Shown one piece after another: positions 34,965 to 46,900 of a DNA stretch of 64,000 bases. The notes under the pieces are model-generated. The model was not told the DNA's origin, made no database searches, and was given only the letters and a program-made list of their open reading frames with translations. Position numbers and translations under genes: made by a program. Source of the DNA: Diphasiastrum complanatum (Eukaryota > Streptophyta > Lycopodiopsida > Lycopodiales > Lycopodiaceae); assembly GCA_029204225.1 (NCBI GenBank), contig CM055100.1:56153628-56217627 (forward strand), written 5' to 3'. The first letter of the stretch is position 1. The number at the start of each line of letters is the position of its first letter.

Positions 34965-36798
34965 GACCATAATATACAAGTTCTATAGCATGATTTAAGA
35001 AGATTGTCAGTAGCAACTAGCGCCAATGTTTACTGGTTCTCTCTACACACTTTTCTACTAGCTCTACTGACAATGATAACAGGTTCCTATCAGCCTATAG
35101 CCGACAGAGCTCTGCTACTCTTCTCAACTCTATGGTTCACAGTGTAATGGTGATGTACCCCGCTTGTCAGTTTGGCTTCTACAGTCTGTTTCAAATCTTC
35201 TTTGGTTTCTTACAGAATGTAGATTATTACTAATCTAAACTAAGCAAGAAACAATGAATGAGATTGAATCTAGTCCTACTGAAATCACTAAACCAACAAA
35301 ACTGCAACTAACTAAAAGTTGCAAAATCCTACAAAGTGCTAGATATCAATTTAACCTGCTCTGTAGGGAGATTGTGAAAGCTGATGCATGCTTGATTTCA
35401 CTGATGTTCTAGTTTCTTCTTTTTCTTATTGTGTTGTTGCATGGTTGAATGAAAAAATATGACAAGCAATAATATATTTGGTAATTTCTTTGACAATATA
35501 TTTTTATTGTTTTTGATACTGTCTTATTTTACAGGACTTATACAAAATGTCTTCCATATATTGGATGAAGAATTGATCGACTTTTCAAAGATGTGTCCTA
35601 AAGACTACATGATTCTTGGTTAGCGATGACTATAAAATCATGAATATTGAAAGGCAAATATCTTGAATATTGATCGAGATTATTGTGAATATTAATCGAT
35701 ATTGTGAATATAGATTGTAAATACTTGCAATTTTGATTATGATTTATCATGAATATTGATTATGAATACTCGTGAATACCAATCGTGATTATTGTGAATA
35801 CTCATGAATACTAGTCACGATCATTGTGAGTAATAAAATATTTTGAATACCGATTGTGAATATTCTTGAATTCTTGCCAACTTCAAAATTTAAAAATGAC
35901 ATTCATTTTTCATGATCAGAATATTAAATTCACTATAAGAAATTAGCAAAAATCATTTTATACACAACTCTTAGTCTTTTTGAATCCCAATATGCAATCT
36001 TAATTCTACGATTGCATAAACTTTAAGTACTTTTGTGGTAGTGTTTGTGATAGTGTAAGCTCTTGCGACTTAAAATGCTAAAAAAAAATGAATTATCATG
36101 ATAACTTAACTTATCAATACTTATGTTTTTTTAGTAAAAAAGGTAATAAATATATGCGTCTAAACCTCGAAAAACGTTTTTTTTCCATAGTTTTTCTTTA
36201 TCAATTCAACAATTTCATCGTTGTGGCAAGGCCTTTGTGGCATAATATCACAACGTTCTAGTTTATATAGTTGGTTTAATTCACAATGGTGAAGAAATTA
36301 ATTTTTTTTTTCCAATCGTTAACTTAGTAAGGAAACGATGATAGCTCTTGCTAGGTGTTTGTGCTTTAAATCTTGGAGTTGCTAGACAAATGTGAGATTT
36401 CCATTTTCAATTGGATAGCCATTTCCTTCTCCTCCATTTGTGAGCAACTACTTGAGAGTTTCATGGTTATCATTGGTTTGTTGAAGTGGAGTTGGCACTT
36501 GACCACTCAACTTGCCAAGGTATTATTGTGAATCCATAACCCGAGCCAAACCCTAAAGTAACACTAGAAACCATAATCAAGGGTGTTTTTAGATAACACA
36601 CACATCCAAAACAAAGTAGAACAATGTAAGCGACATGCATAAGCGTATGGACCGAACATTGGGTTCGAGACCCATGGGACCTTTACTTTAACAGTAAGGC
36701 CTAACTTGAGCATAGGGACCAACAGTGGATAAGGTCCTAAGTTGGTTATTGACATTCATACAATAGTTAGGTGTCTAGTGACACTCGTAGAGGCGTCA
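34965..36798. other. upstream intergenic sequence
   Basis: No gene recognised. About 35636-35880 is a degenerate AT-rich array of TGTGAATATTGAT/TCATGAATACT-like words. The rest is unremarkable AT-rich DNA. It is the first non-LTR sequence after the retrotransposon nest. Confidence 0.5.
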
Positions 36799-37337
36799 GT
36801 GCACTTGGCACAATCCATGCCATCAACTTACAATGGGCTAGGTGGGGCAATTTTATAAGAAGAGGGTGTGATGGTTGAGAGTGGATCAAACTATGCTAAC
36901 CCTACTATGGTTACTCAACATGTAACATGAATGGTGCCCGATGCTTCAAACATGTCCCTTATGTGAGAATAAGTTTGGCCAACTCATGTGTCACATGCTA
37001 TCAACTCAACTCGAGTGCGAAATCTCAGTGCCACTTTTTCAACTTACCATTGTAAGTTGATAGCATGGATTGTGTCAGTGTACTTGGCACAATCCATGCC
37101 ATCAACTTACAATGGGTTAGGTGGGGCAATTTTATAAGAAGAGGGTGTGATGGTTGAGAGTGGATCAAACTATGCTAACCCTACTATGGATACTCAACAT
37201 GTAACATGAATGGTGCCCGATGCTTCAAACATGTCCCTTATGTGATAATAAGTTTGGCCAACTCATGTGTCACATGCTGTCAACTCTCATACTGTCAACT
37301 GAACTCGAGTGCGAAATCTTAGTGCCACTTTTTCAAA
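36799..37337. repeat. tandem duplication of ~250 bp with a foldback between the copies
   Basis: Unit 1 (36799-37041) and unit 2 (37080-37337) share long identical blocks (CTTGGCACAATCCATGCC, TAAGAAGAGGGTGTGATGG, GATGCTTCAAACATGTCCC). Unit 2 has an extra ~15 bp near 37280. Between them, 37047-37074 is the reverse complement of 37088-37115 with one mismatch, giving a 28 bp stem around a 13 nt loop. It lies ~250-800 bp upstream of the helicase start codon. Confidence 0.88.
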
Positions 37338-37480
37338 TCATAAACCAATCTTGACCTCACTTTTGAATGAAGACATGAACTATCAATAGGCCTAGATAAT
37401 TATGATCTTTAGAAACCCTAAACGTGGATTTAGGTTTAGAGTTTGAAAATGGAACCAGAAATAACCCTAAAGTTGATGAG

Positions 37481-37594
37481 AAATAGGTATATATATGTGA
37501 GTAGTAGAGGAAGTCGAGAGAGCGAGAGAGCGAGAGAAATAGGTATATATGTAAGTAGTAGAAGAAGTCGAGAGAGAGAGAGAGAGAGAGAGAG
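37481..37594 (+). promoter_or_regulatory. duplicated GA-rich 5' leader of the helicase gene
   Basis: Two ~55 bp units (37481-37536 and 37537-about 37592) share AAATAGGTATATAT, GTAGTAGA and AAGTCGAGAGAG. The second ends in an uninterrupted GA run that touches the ATG at 37595. GA runs in 5' leaders are common in plants and can bind BPC/GAGA factors. Whether this part is transcribed or is core promoter cannot be told from sequence. An upstream ATG at 37443 opens a different frame that overlaps the main start. Confidence 0.5.
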
Positions 37595-40500
37595 ATGGCT
37601 TCGAACAAACGCGCAGGCTCTCACGGCCCTCTTCACAATCGCCAGATGCAGCGACAGAAAGCTTTACCAGCCGCAGATGATGCAAAGTATGACAATGATG
37701 CTGAGCTTTACGAGGATGGCGACGTCGTTGGTGACGAGGAGCCTGAGTCTGTACTTCCTGCTCCGGGCATGAAACAGGAGGGGGTGTTTGCGGCGGGCAG
37801 TTTTCATGATTTGGGGCTGGCGCCAGCCTTGGCGGATCACATTCAAGGTATAGCGGGATCTTGTACAACCATTTATATTGCTGCCATGTGCAATGTCTTA
37901 TATGAGGTTGTTTTGTACCTCGTTCAGGTGGCTCCTTTATCTTCAGTCCAGTTGTAAGATGCACTGCAGTTCTTAGCACTAGTGACCACCAGCTTTAAGA
38001 TCCATAATGTCATTTGACTTGGCCTTGATAAAACGCAAAATCAAAAAAAGGTTGAATATCATGTGGTGGAGTCTAGACTCTAGAGGTTGTAGATGTATTT
38101 GATTGTGATGAGCTTATAGACAATGTCTTGAATGTCATTAACATACTAACACTATTGTATAGATGGAATCCTTCGTTACCACTCCAAAAGATCTTGCTAC
38201 TTGTGACAGTGAGGTTGAATTCTTAACAAAAGGATTTAAACAATTAGACCAAGAAGAATTGGTTGAACTTGCTAAAGGAGGCAAGAGAAAGTCATGGTTC
38301 ATGGACGCCTAAAATCAAAATAGGTTTAACGCCTAGAGATAGGTTATCGATGTTTTACAAATGAGCCCATCAAAGATATCGTTGAACAACAAGTGAAGAA
38401 TCTTGTTGGTCTTCTTTGTCCATTCTTCCTTTAGGTCTAACACAAGAATGGACAACTATACCTTGGAGAAACGTAATAGTACCTTACAAATGTTTGTTAT
38501 TTATTATTAGTCATATTTATAGAGTCATCGATTCACTTGCTTATTTTCCTCATAATTACTTCAAGCAAATGGATGCTTGATATGCGTAAGATTGAAGCAA
38601 TGATCGGTTGAAAAGTAGTCCATGAATTTGATATTTTGTACAATCCACCTTTTAAAAAGGCTTGTGTCTCGTGCTATATGTTGTGAAATGGTCAACTTCT
38701 TCACGAATCGATAAAAAAACATAAGCCAACTAGTATGTTAACGTACGCAACAAAGCTACAATGCTAGCTCAGCCTTTCATGTCCAGGGAAAAACCACAAG
38801 GATGTATTTAGCATTATTTGCCACTTGTGCAACAATGACTTTGATCTTTTATGGGATATAGATGGCTGACACGTAAGATTTGACGAGAGAGAAAATTAAA
38901 ATCATAAAGCTCACTCAAGGCATTTTCAGCTTGAGGGATTGACATGACTAGTGATATGTGTTATCACGAATGTGGTGGATACGTTCTTTGTGTATTTCGA
39001 GCACCTTCAAACTAGTTGATATACCAATAAGGCACCACATATCAAGACTGTAAATCATTTAAGCATCATGGGAGTCCCTGTTGAGTTTTACAGAGGCTTA
39101 CAGTTCACCAATCAAGATAAGGCATCATGAGATATGATAAAGATAATGAAGGTATTGTGCAAAAGGCACTCGAGAACGTTGTGTCAGGCATTATCTGGCA
39201 CTATTGGAGACATCAAATGGTAGGTAGCACTAGCCGATGAAAGGCAAATATTTGAGGAGTCACAGGTACTCCAAAAAGCTATTGAAGGTGGTGATAAGCA
39301 GGTCAATATTCCTGATGTAGTTGATGATTGGCCAACATATACATATATTACTCGCTTTCAGTGTCCTTTGCATCTTGTTGTTGCAGGAAATATACAAGCT
39401 TTGTCAATGTCTAACAAAAACCAATAACCAATTCGATTGGACATCCGACATACTTTTGGCAACTTTCATATTCATACCATTGCATTGAGTGTGGTAGACC
39501 TCTAAATAGCCACATCTTTCATAAAGAACAAGATGCCTTGATTGATTTTGTATACCAGATGACATAGCCTCATTTGTTGATCATAGGAACTCAATGGCTT
39601 GGAATCTTGTACAGGAGATTACGTGTAGATCAAGAGCTCACATTGACGATCCAACGGTTGGATAATGTTCAATTGATGAAGTAGTTTCATTAAAACATTC
39701 ACTTACCTAGCCTACTAGTAGCAATATTTTCACTTCAAAAGATCTATGAAAAAAAGGAAAAAAATATAACTTTGTTATCAAAAGATTCGTTAACAATATG
39801 TTTTGAATTAGCTGGAAACTATGTTGTTGACGCATATGTAACGTTTATAGTGGCAGTTGTACATTATTGAGTCTACATCCATTATCACGCTACACCTAGA
39901 GGTTGTCAAACTTCCATTTGGTATAATTGTTTTGCACATTGTCACAACTCTTATGACACTATTACCATGGTGGAGTTATTACTTTTCTCCTACATGCATA
40001 TAAGCTAGATCGAGATGTTCTTAGCAATAAACTAAAGGACACTCATTACAAAGCTTCGAAAGTTGAAAGGAGTGTTGTGCATTCCAAGTTTTGTTGGTTG
40101 AAGAACAAAAATCAAGATGTTGATTCAAAGAAGAAAAGATGGACTAAAATTGTTGATGTTGAAGATTTTTGTTCTTGGCTGCACTTTCTCTTGGATAATT
40201 CTCTAGGTGATTCTCTTTTTCAACAAAAAATAGGTATTCCCATGCGTACTAATTACCTTGTTCATCTAGCAAACTTCAATCTTATACGAATTTGAATTTA
40301 TGCAAAGATTGGTTTCTTGTCCCATTGATGTACAACTAGCAGTGATAAGTGCAATTTTTTGGACCTTTCTGTAAGCTTGTCTAGGTTAGGTTTATTGGTT
40401 GATATTCTTGATAGAAGGTTGTAGCTAGTATATAGTAAGTTAAACATACTTCATATGCCTGATATTTCTTCAAAAATTTCTGATTTTGTTAAATATGGAG

Positions 40501-43500
40501 TGACCACTTATCAATTCTATATGTTTTCTTGTCTTTGTACCAATAGAGATGTTTTTGTATATCAATTAAGCAATCTAATTATTTTGTTACTCCATACTGG
40601 GAGGGTGAAATTCACTATAACATCTTGCATTTACTATATGTAAGAGATGGTGTTCTATTGTATTTTCTCTTATACATGTAATTTGCTCCTACTATTCATG
40701 TAGTTGTGTTAATAGTTCTACATGGATTGGCTGTTTCCATTATTACTGATACATGTTTTTTTCAACACTATTGGATTTCTAGATCGACTTGGTTTCAAGG
40801 CTCCAACGCATGTGCAACAGGCAGCGATTCCATCTATTCTCTCTGGTCGGGATGTGTATCTTTTTAAATTATTGAAGTGTTATTACTGGAATTTGAGCAT
40901 GTTCGAAATATTGCGTAAGGTACTGTAAATGGCTATATTCTTGTCCTTCTTAACCCATGGAAAGATAGGCTCGTGAATGCTGAGACAGGAACAGGAAAAA
41001 CCATCGTATATCTGGCTCCTATTTTAAGTGACTTGCAAGCTTACATGCCACGCATAACACGAGCAGATGGAACATTTGGTAAGTTTTTCCTTTCAAGTAA
41101 GTCTTCAATTAGCCATAGAAAAGCTGTTGAGTATGGTCAGCCCATACTTTCATATTGTTTCTTTTTTCGTTTTCTTCATTCAAACTCTCATGGCATTGGG
41201 GAATAAACTCGCTCATAGTTACTAGAAGATTTAGATTAGAACTGAGATTCAAAAATTTTATTGGAGAGTCAAATTTGAGAAAGCTGATTTTGAAAACTAT
41301 GGGTGACCAATGAGGGTTTAGTGTTTTCAACCCAGGCCAATTCTACTAAAGAAAAGGTCATTGAATTGGATAATACACATTAACAAGCTTGAGGTTCAAG
41401 GCACAATCTTCATAAAGCTGATTTTCAAGACTGAGAATCTAGTCCTTACTAAGTACTTACTAATAAACACCTGGACGTTGTAGTTACAACTTCCATGAAG
41501 TTAATGGTAGTGTAATAGGGATTAAAAAGTTTAAAGCAAACGCTCAGCTCCAAGATCCAATTATTGAACTGTATGCATTGCTGATCATCCTGCAGTTTAT
41601 AATTGAACAGATAGATCTAGAACCCTGGAACCTTTGACTCTCCTTTGGAACTTCATCTCCTTTGGCTGATTATGCTCTAAAGAATAAGAAGCAGATGGTC
41701 AAGTGTATGGAGTCATTTGCATAGTCAACTGAAGATCTAGGTACAATATTTGGTATTAGTTTACTAGTGAAGATCCACAATCTCAGGTAGAATACGTTTT
41801 ATTTTCCTCCAGGCTCGTTTCCTTGTGGAATAAAATATTTTATTCATCTGAGGGGGGTCTCCAGCTTTACCCTCTATGTATGTTGATTGCATGCAATGTT
41901 CATCTTCCTAGTTATTTGAGATGTCTATCTGTTTTGTCTGAGTAGTACACATATGTAATTAAGTGCTCTTTTTTCTATAAATACACACACTTGTTAGATC
42001 GTTAAGTAAGAGAAATCATTCTGACCTTCATATTGGACATGGACTCCAGAAGACCACAAATGCATGTTGGGTCCTTCAGTTAGGAGCGACTTATTTATGT
42101 TTGAGAGCTTCTTGGGATGAGCCTGAAACGGAGCTCCTTCGGAAGAGGGCTTGCAAGATAGTCATTGCCTTCTCTTCCAAATATGCTTGTTGGAAACCAT
42201 CATCATGCGACAATTGGCTGCTTTTCATTTTCTGGTTCTGGCATTATCTTGTGGATGTGATAATTTCATCACAACCATTGTAGCACATCATCACGATCTC
42301 GTTCGCTGTAGACCTAAAACTTTAAGATTATCCCCTACTTTATAAAGTTTTGTTACCATATTGGACTTCAAGATGAAGTCGATGCTCTAAGAGTTGGACT
42401 CTATAGCTTTGAAGATTGCATGCCTCCTTGCTAGGTTGGCTATTGTCCTAGACATAACATCTATGTACCCTAATGGAAGATGGAATTACGTAATAAAAAT
42501 ATTGTTGTGAGCATTCTTGTGTGGTTATTTTGACCACTTCAAAATGAATTGGGAGATGCATCCTTGTTCATATCTCACATAAGGCCCAGAGATAGCTGAA
42601 ACTGAACTTTCATGTTGAGGCATGCATATTTTGAGAATATTCTTGTGTTAAAAACATGACTTGCTTATATCTTTCTAACTAAAGTACAGCAATTGTGCTG
42701 GTGCCAACACGGGAGTTGTGCATTCAGGTTTTTACAGTGGCACAACAGCTCGTTCATCGTTTCTATTGGCTAGTTCCAGGCTACATCATGGGTGGTGAAA
42801 ATAGGGCAAAAGAAAAAGCGCGGCTTCGCAAAGGTTTGAATTATTTCAGTTCTACAAAGACATTTATGCCATTGACTAACATTTTGTCAGGCTTTTTTCT
42901 TCTTGTTACATATATATTTCTTTCTACCGCTTCACCGAAATGCTTTTTACTGATAATCAGATCTGGCATTTATGTATCTTTAGAGACATTGGAGTTTTCT
43001 TTATACTGCTGCTTTTCATGTATTTTTCAATTGCTATATAGACAAATACGGAGTCTTTTTTTGTGGCTTTGCCAGGAATCACAATATTGATCGCAACTCC
43101 TGGCCGCTTATTGGATCATTTAAAGAATACTGCTTCATTTTGCTATGCTTCTCTACAATGGCTCGTTTTCGATGAAGCTGATAGGTCATCACCTTTGTTC
43201 TTCTTTCATAATAAGCAAGATCTCTCATAACTCTCTCGTGGTGTTTCTGATTATTGGGATCTTACTCCATACCCGATTAACTATCTTGAATTTTCCTTAC
43301 TACAGATTATTGGATCTAGGGTTTGAGAAAGATGTCAGGAGCATTTTGGACTTGTTGGAGTCTGTCAAGCCAACAGGAAGTACAAATATAGGCCATAGTA
43401 AATTCACATCAAAGAAAAGGCAAAACATATTACTTTCAGCAACACTAAGTGAAGACGTCAATGAATTGGCAACTCTTAGCCTCAAAAAACCAATAAGGAT

Positions 43501-43895
43501 TGGCTTGGAAATGCATGATGCGCTGGAGAAACCTTTAGAATGCTCTGCACTTGAAAAAACTAACTTCCAGATTGATAGAAAAAGACGAGAAATAGAAGAT
43601 GAATCATCCCAACAACTGGACACGAACAGCTTCGATTACAATTTTCCAGCTCAACTGACTCAAAGCTTCATCAAAGGTAAGCCAGTGCAACCATTCAGCA
43701 ATCTCTGGTGGCTTCATTTCCCTGACTTTCTCATGAGCTCCATTTGAATTTTTGATTGCGATCAACGCTAGGATTTTAGTCAGGTTGAAGGATTTTGACA
43801 CACGTTCCCTTTTTGTCTTAGTACCATGTCGGCTGCGGTTGGTTGCATTGCTAGCACTTTTACGTGGGAAAACAACGGCCCATGGATCACATAAG

Positions 43896-43976
<81 letters not shown>

Positions 43977-46900
43977 CATGCCATTCATTTGGACGGACAT
44001 AGAATTATGGCAGCAACAAGATGGATATCGTACTAAAAACTATTCAAATGCGTCCTAACATCTATGATGAATGTTTTTGACGGACAGCTGGTGGTATTTT
44101 TCTCGACATGCGATGCTGTGGACTTCCATTTTTCAGTCTTGAATGAATTCAATTGGTCTTCAGATCCCAGTGATGTGGCTGAAGTTGAGGAATATGGTTT
44201 CATGAGTTGCGAAGTATTTCGTCTGCATGGAAATATTGCGCAGAAGGATAGAACTGAAGCGTTTTTCAACTTTGGCAAAGCTGAATCAGCTTTGCTTTTG
44301 TGTACAGATGTTGCTGCCAGAGGGCTTGATTTTCAAGGCATCACTTCCATTATCCAGTATGATGCACCTGGGGAAGCTGCAGAATATGTCCATAGGTTGG
44401 AAAATTTTTCTCTTTATGCCGTGTTTGCATAGATTTTGTTTCTAAGCAACTTATGGCTGCCAGCTCCACAACTACAGCTCTTTTGACATATGTTATTGTT
44501 TGAGATGCTTCATGTTTCTCCTCTACATAAGATTTTGTTGCTCATTCTTCAGTAATGGATTTTCTTGAAATTACTTGTCTTGAAATTACTTTTATCTGAT
44601 TGCAAACCTTTGATGTATGATCAAGATAGGGTTGGGCGAACTGCACGCTTAGGAAAAAAAGGTGAGGCAGTGCTATTTTTGCAGCCGTGTGAATCTGATT
44701 ATTTGAGAGAATTACAGAAGCATGGTGTTGTACTAAAGGAGCTATTCCTTCAAAAGCTTCTTGATAATATTTGTGCTACTACGAGTAAGCGCAAGCGATC
44801 ACAAGACTGGGAAAATGTGGTCATGCATCGCGGAGCACTGGTTCTGCAGAATTCACTCGAATCTTTCATTTCTTCTGAGGTTTCCCAGCTTTCCTTCTCT
44901 TATGTTTCAGCAATGTTTCCTCTGTTTATATCAGAGTGTTGTTCTGTGTTTGTTCAAAACATGTAGAAATTGCTCCTTGCTCTGTACTTACTATGAGGTT
45001 TTCTCTCTCTCTCTCAAGATCTACATGTGACAATAATGATTGTTAAGAGCTTAGGGGATGACATGTTAAAACTTGTCCAGTTTTTGGTGAACTTTAAAAT
45101 CTTAGTTTCTGGAAGTTTGCATAATTGCATTATATTTCATATGGGTTTCTTCTAATTTATAGAGGTATATCCTGGACGATTACACTCTCTGTTGCATGAG
45201 AGTCAATCACTGGCTGAACTTTTGCTTCAACTTGCTATTTGAAAGGTGAAAACCAGCCATATCTTGTGTCCTAGCCAGCAACTCTCTTGGCTGACACAAC
45301 AACCCAAAGGCGGCCATTTGAGAACACAATATCACATAAAGGCATCGCTTGAGACAACCTTGGCAGCAAGTTGGACATTACACATAAGAATATTTACTCC
45401 ACTAGTTGAAGAACACCAATATTACACATAAGAATATTGGTGTTCTTCAACTAGTAGAGTAAATATTCATAGGATATCTCTTCGGGGATAAGTATCTTAT
45501 TAAGAGTTGCATAGTACCATCCTTTCTATTAACAAGTAAAGCAGGAGCACCAAAAGGACTTTGACTAGGTGTTATGTCCCTAACTAACTAGTGTTAGTTG
45601 GCTTTACACCTAGGGCTCATAAAAACATGCTGGTGCTGATGTGAAAGGTCAAAAATTACTCGTGGAAATTGGGTAATTCTAGTAAAGGTGGATTGCTGCC
45701 ACATTACCCTTGGAGAGGCTCCTTTGAGATTGTCTCCATCTCGCCTCTCACCCAACTTGCATCTTTCATGCAACCTTCATGTCACCTCCCATCCAATGCT
45801 CATCTGTCTCCATCTCGCCTCTCACCAACTTGCATCTTTCATGCAACCTTCATGTCACCTCCCACCCAATGCTCATATGTCACAAGATGTCATCTCACCC
45901 AAATTCGAACCTTGTTTCTCACCTCTCACCCAATTTTGGCCTCTTAGTTCTCACCCAAATCCCTTCTCTCACCAAACCCTCATCCATCGCTACTCACCAC
46001 CACTTTGATCTCTCACACTTCATCATCTTTTTTTTCTTCGTCATGATGATCATCAATATTGTCAACCCTCCTCTCAAATTGCACTATTGTCTCCTATCAT
46101 TACTGGAAACAATTTGAAATGCAATACGAACTCGGAACATTGTTGATAAAACATCAAGTGGGCGTTTATGTATACCTAGCCACCCCGTAAATTTCATTTT
46201 TTATTCATTGAGCAAACTCTGAACTTCAAGCTGACATATACAATTTACTTTTTCATTTCTCTCTTGTCTACAACATAGATATTGTAGCTATATAAAATAA
46301 ATAAATAAATAAATAAAACCTTAAATTTTTAAATAACTTGAGTATGTGAGAACACTTGAGTTCTAGGGCATCTATAATACTTGCGTCAAGAACTTTCAGG
46401 TCAATTTAAACAAACATGCAAGTTTCAAACACCCAATTAAGGAGAACATTTAAGTTCCACCAAGAACACTCAATTTTGAGCAACAACTAAGCTGTTCAGA
46501 ATGTGTGCCCAAAGTGCTTGAAGTTTTCATTCAATCAGGAAAGGATTTTGACGTTGGAATTTAGTGTTAGGGGACCATATTTCATAAGGTCCTAGATTTG
46601 ATCATTTTAAATATTGAATACCTTGTTTACATACTCTCTAGAGTTGAATAGTACTTGAACAAAGTCGTCAATGCCATCTATCACCAAGCAGACTTTGCAC
46701 TGCTCCATTACTTGATGTATAAGTGATATTTACAAAATTTTGTTTTTGGTCATTATACTAGTTCAATATCGATATTGCACTCCAACATTGTTACATTGTT
46801 GTGCATCATTGTTCAACATTGCCTTATTGCATGCTAATAGCCAAAGCACACTTTGTGTCGGGCAATTGCCTAGTCGGGTTGAGAGAACATAACTCAACAC

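Noticed and set aside
37467-37979. 170-codon open frame on the minus strand
   Set aside because: It is antisense to helicase exon 1 and the GA-rich leader, and its Ser/Leu runs come from CT repeats.
43604-43984. 126-codon open frame on the minus strand
   Set aside because: Its N-terminal Ser-Leu and Thr-His runs are the translated microsatellite, and it is antisense to helicase exons 6-7.
45669-46117. Overlapping ~100-codon open frames
   Set aside because: All three frames are open because of a CT-rich tandem duplication; no protein signal.
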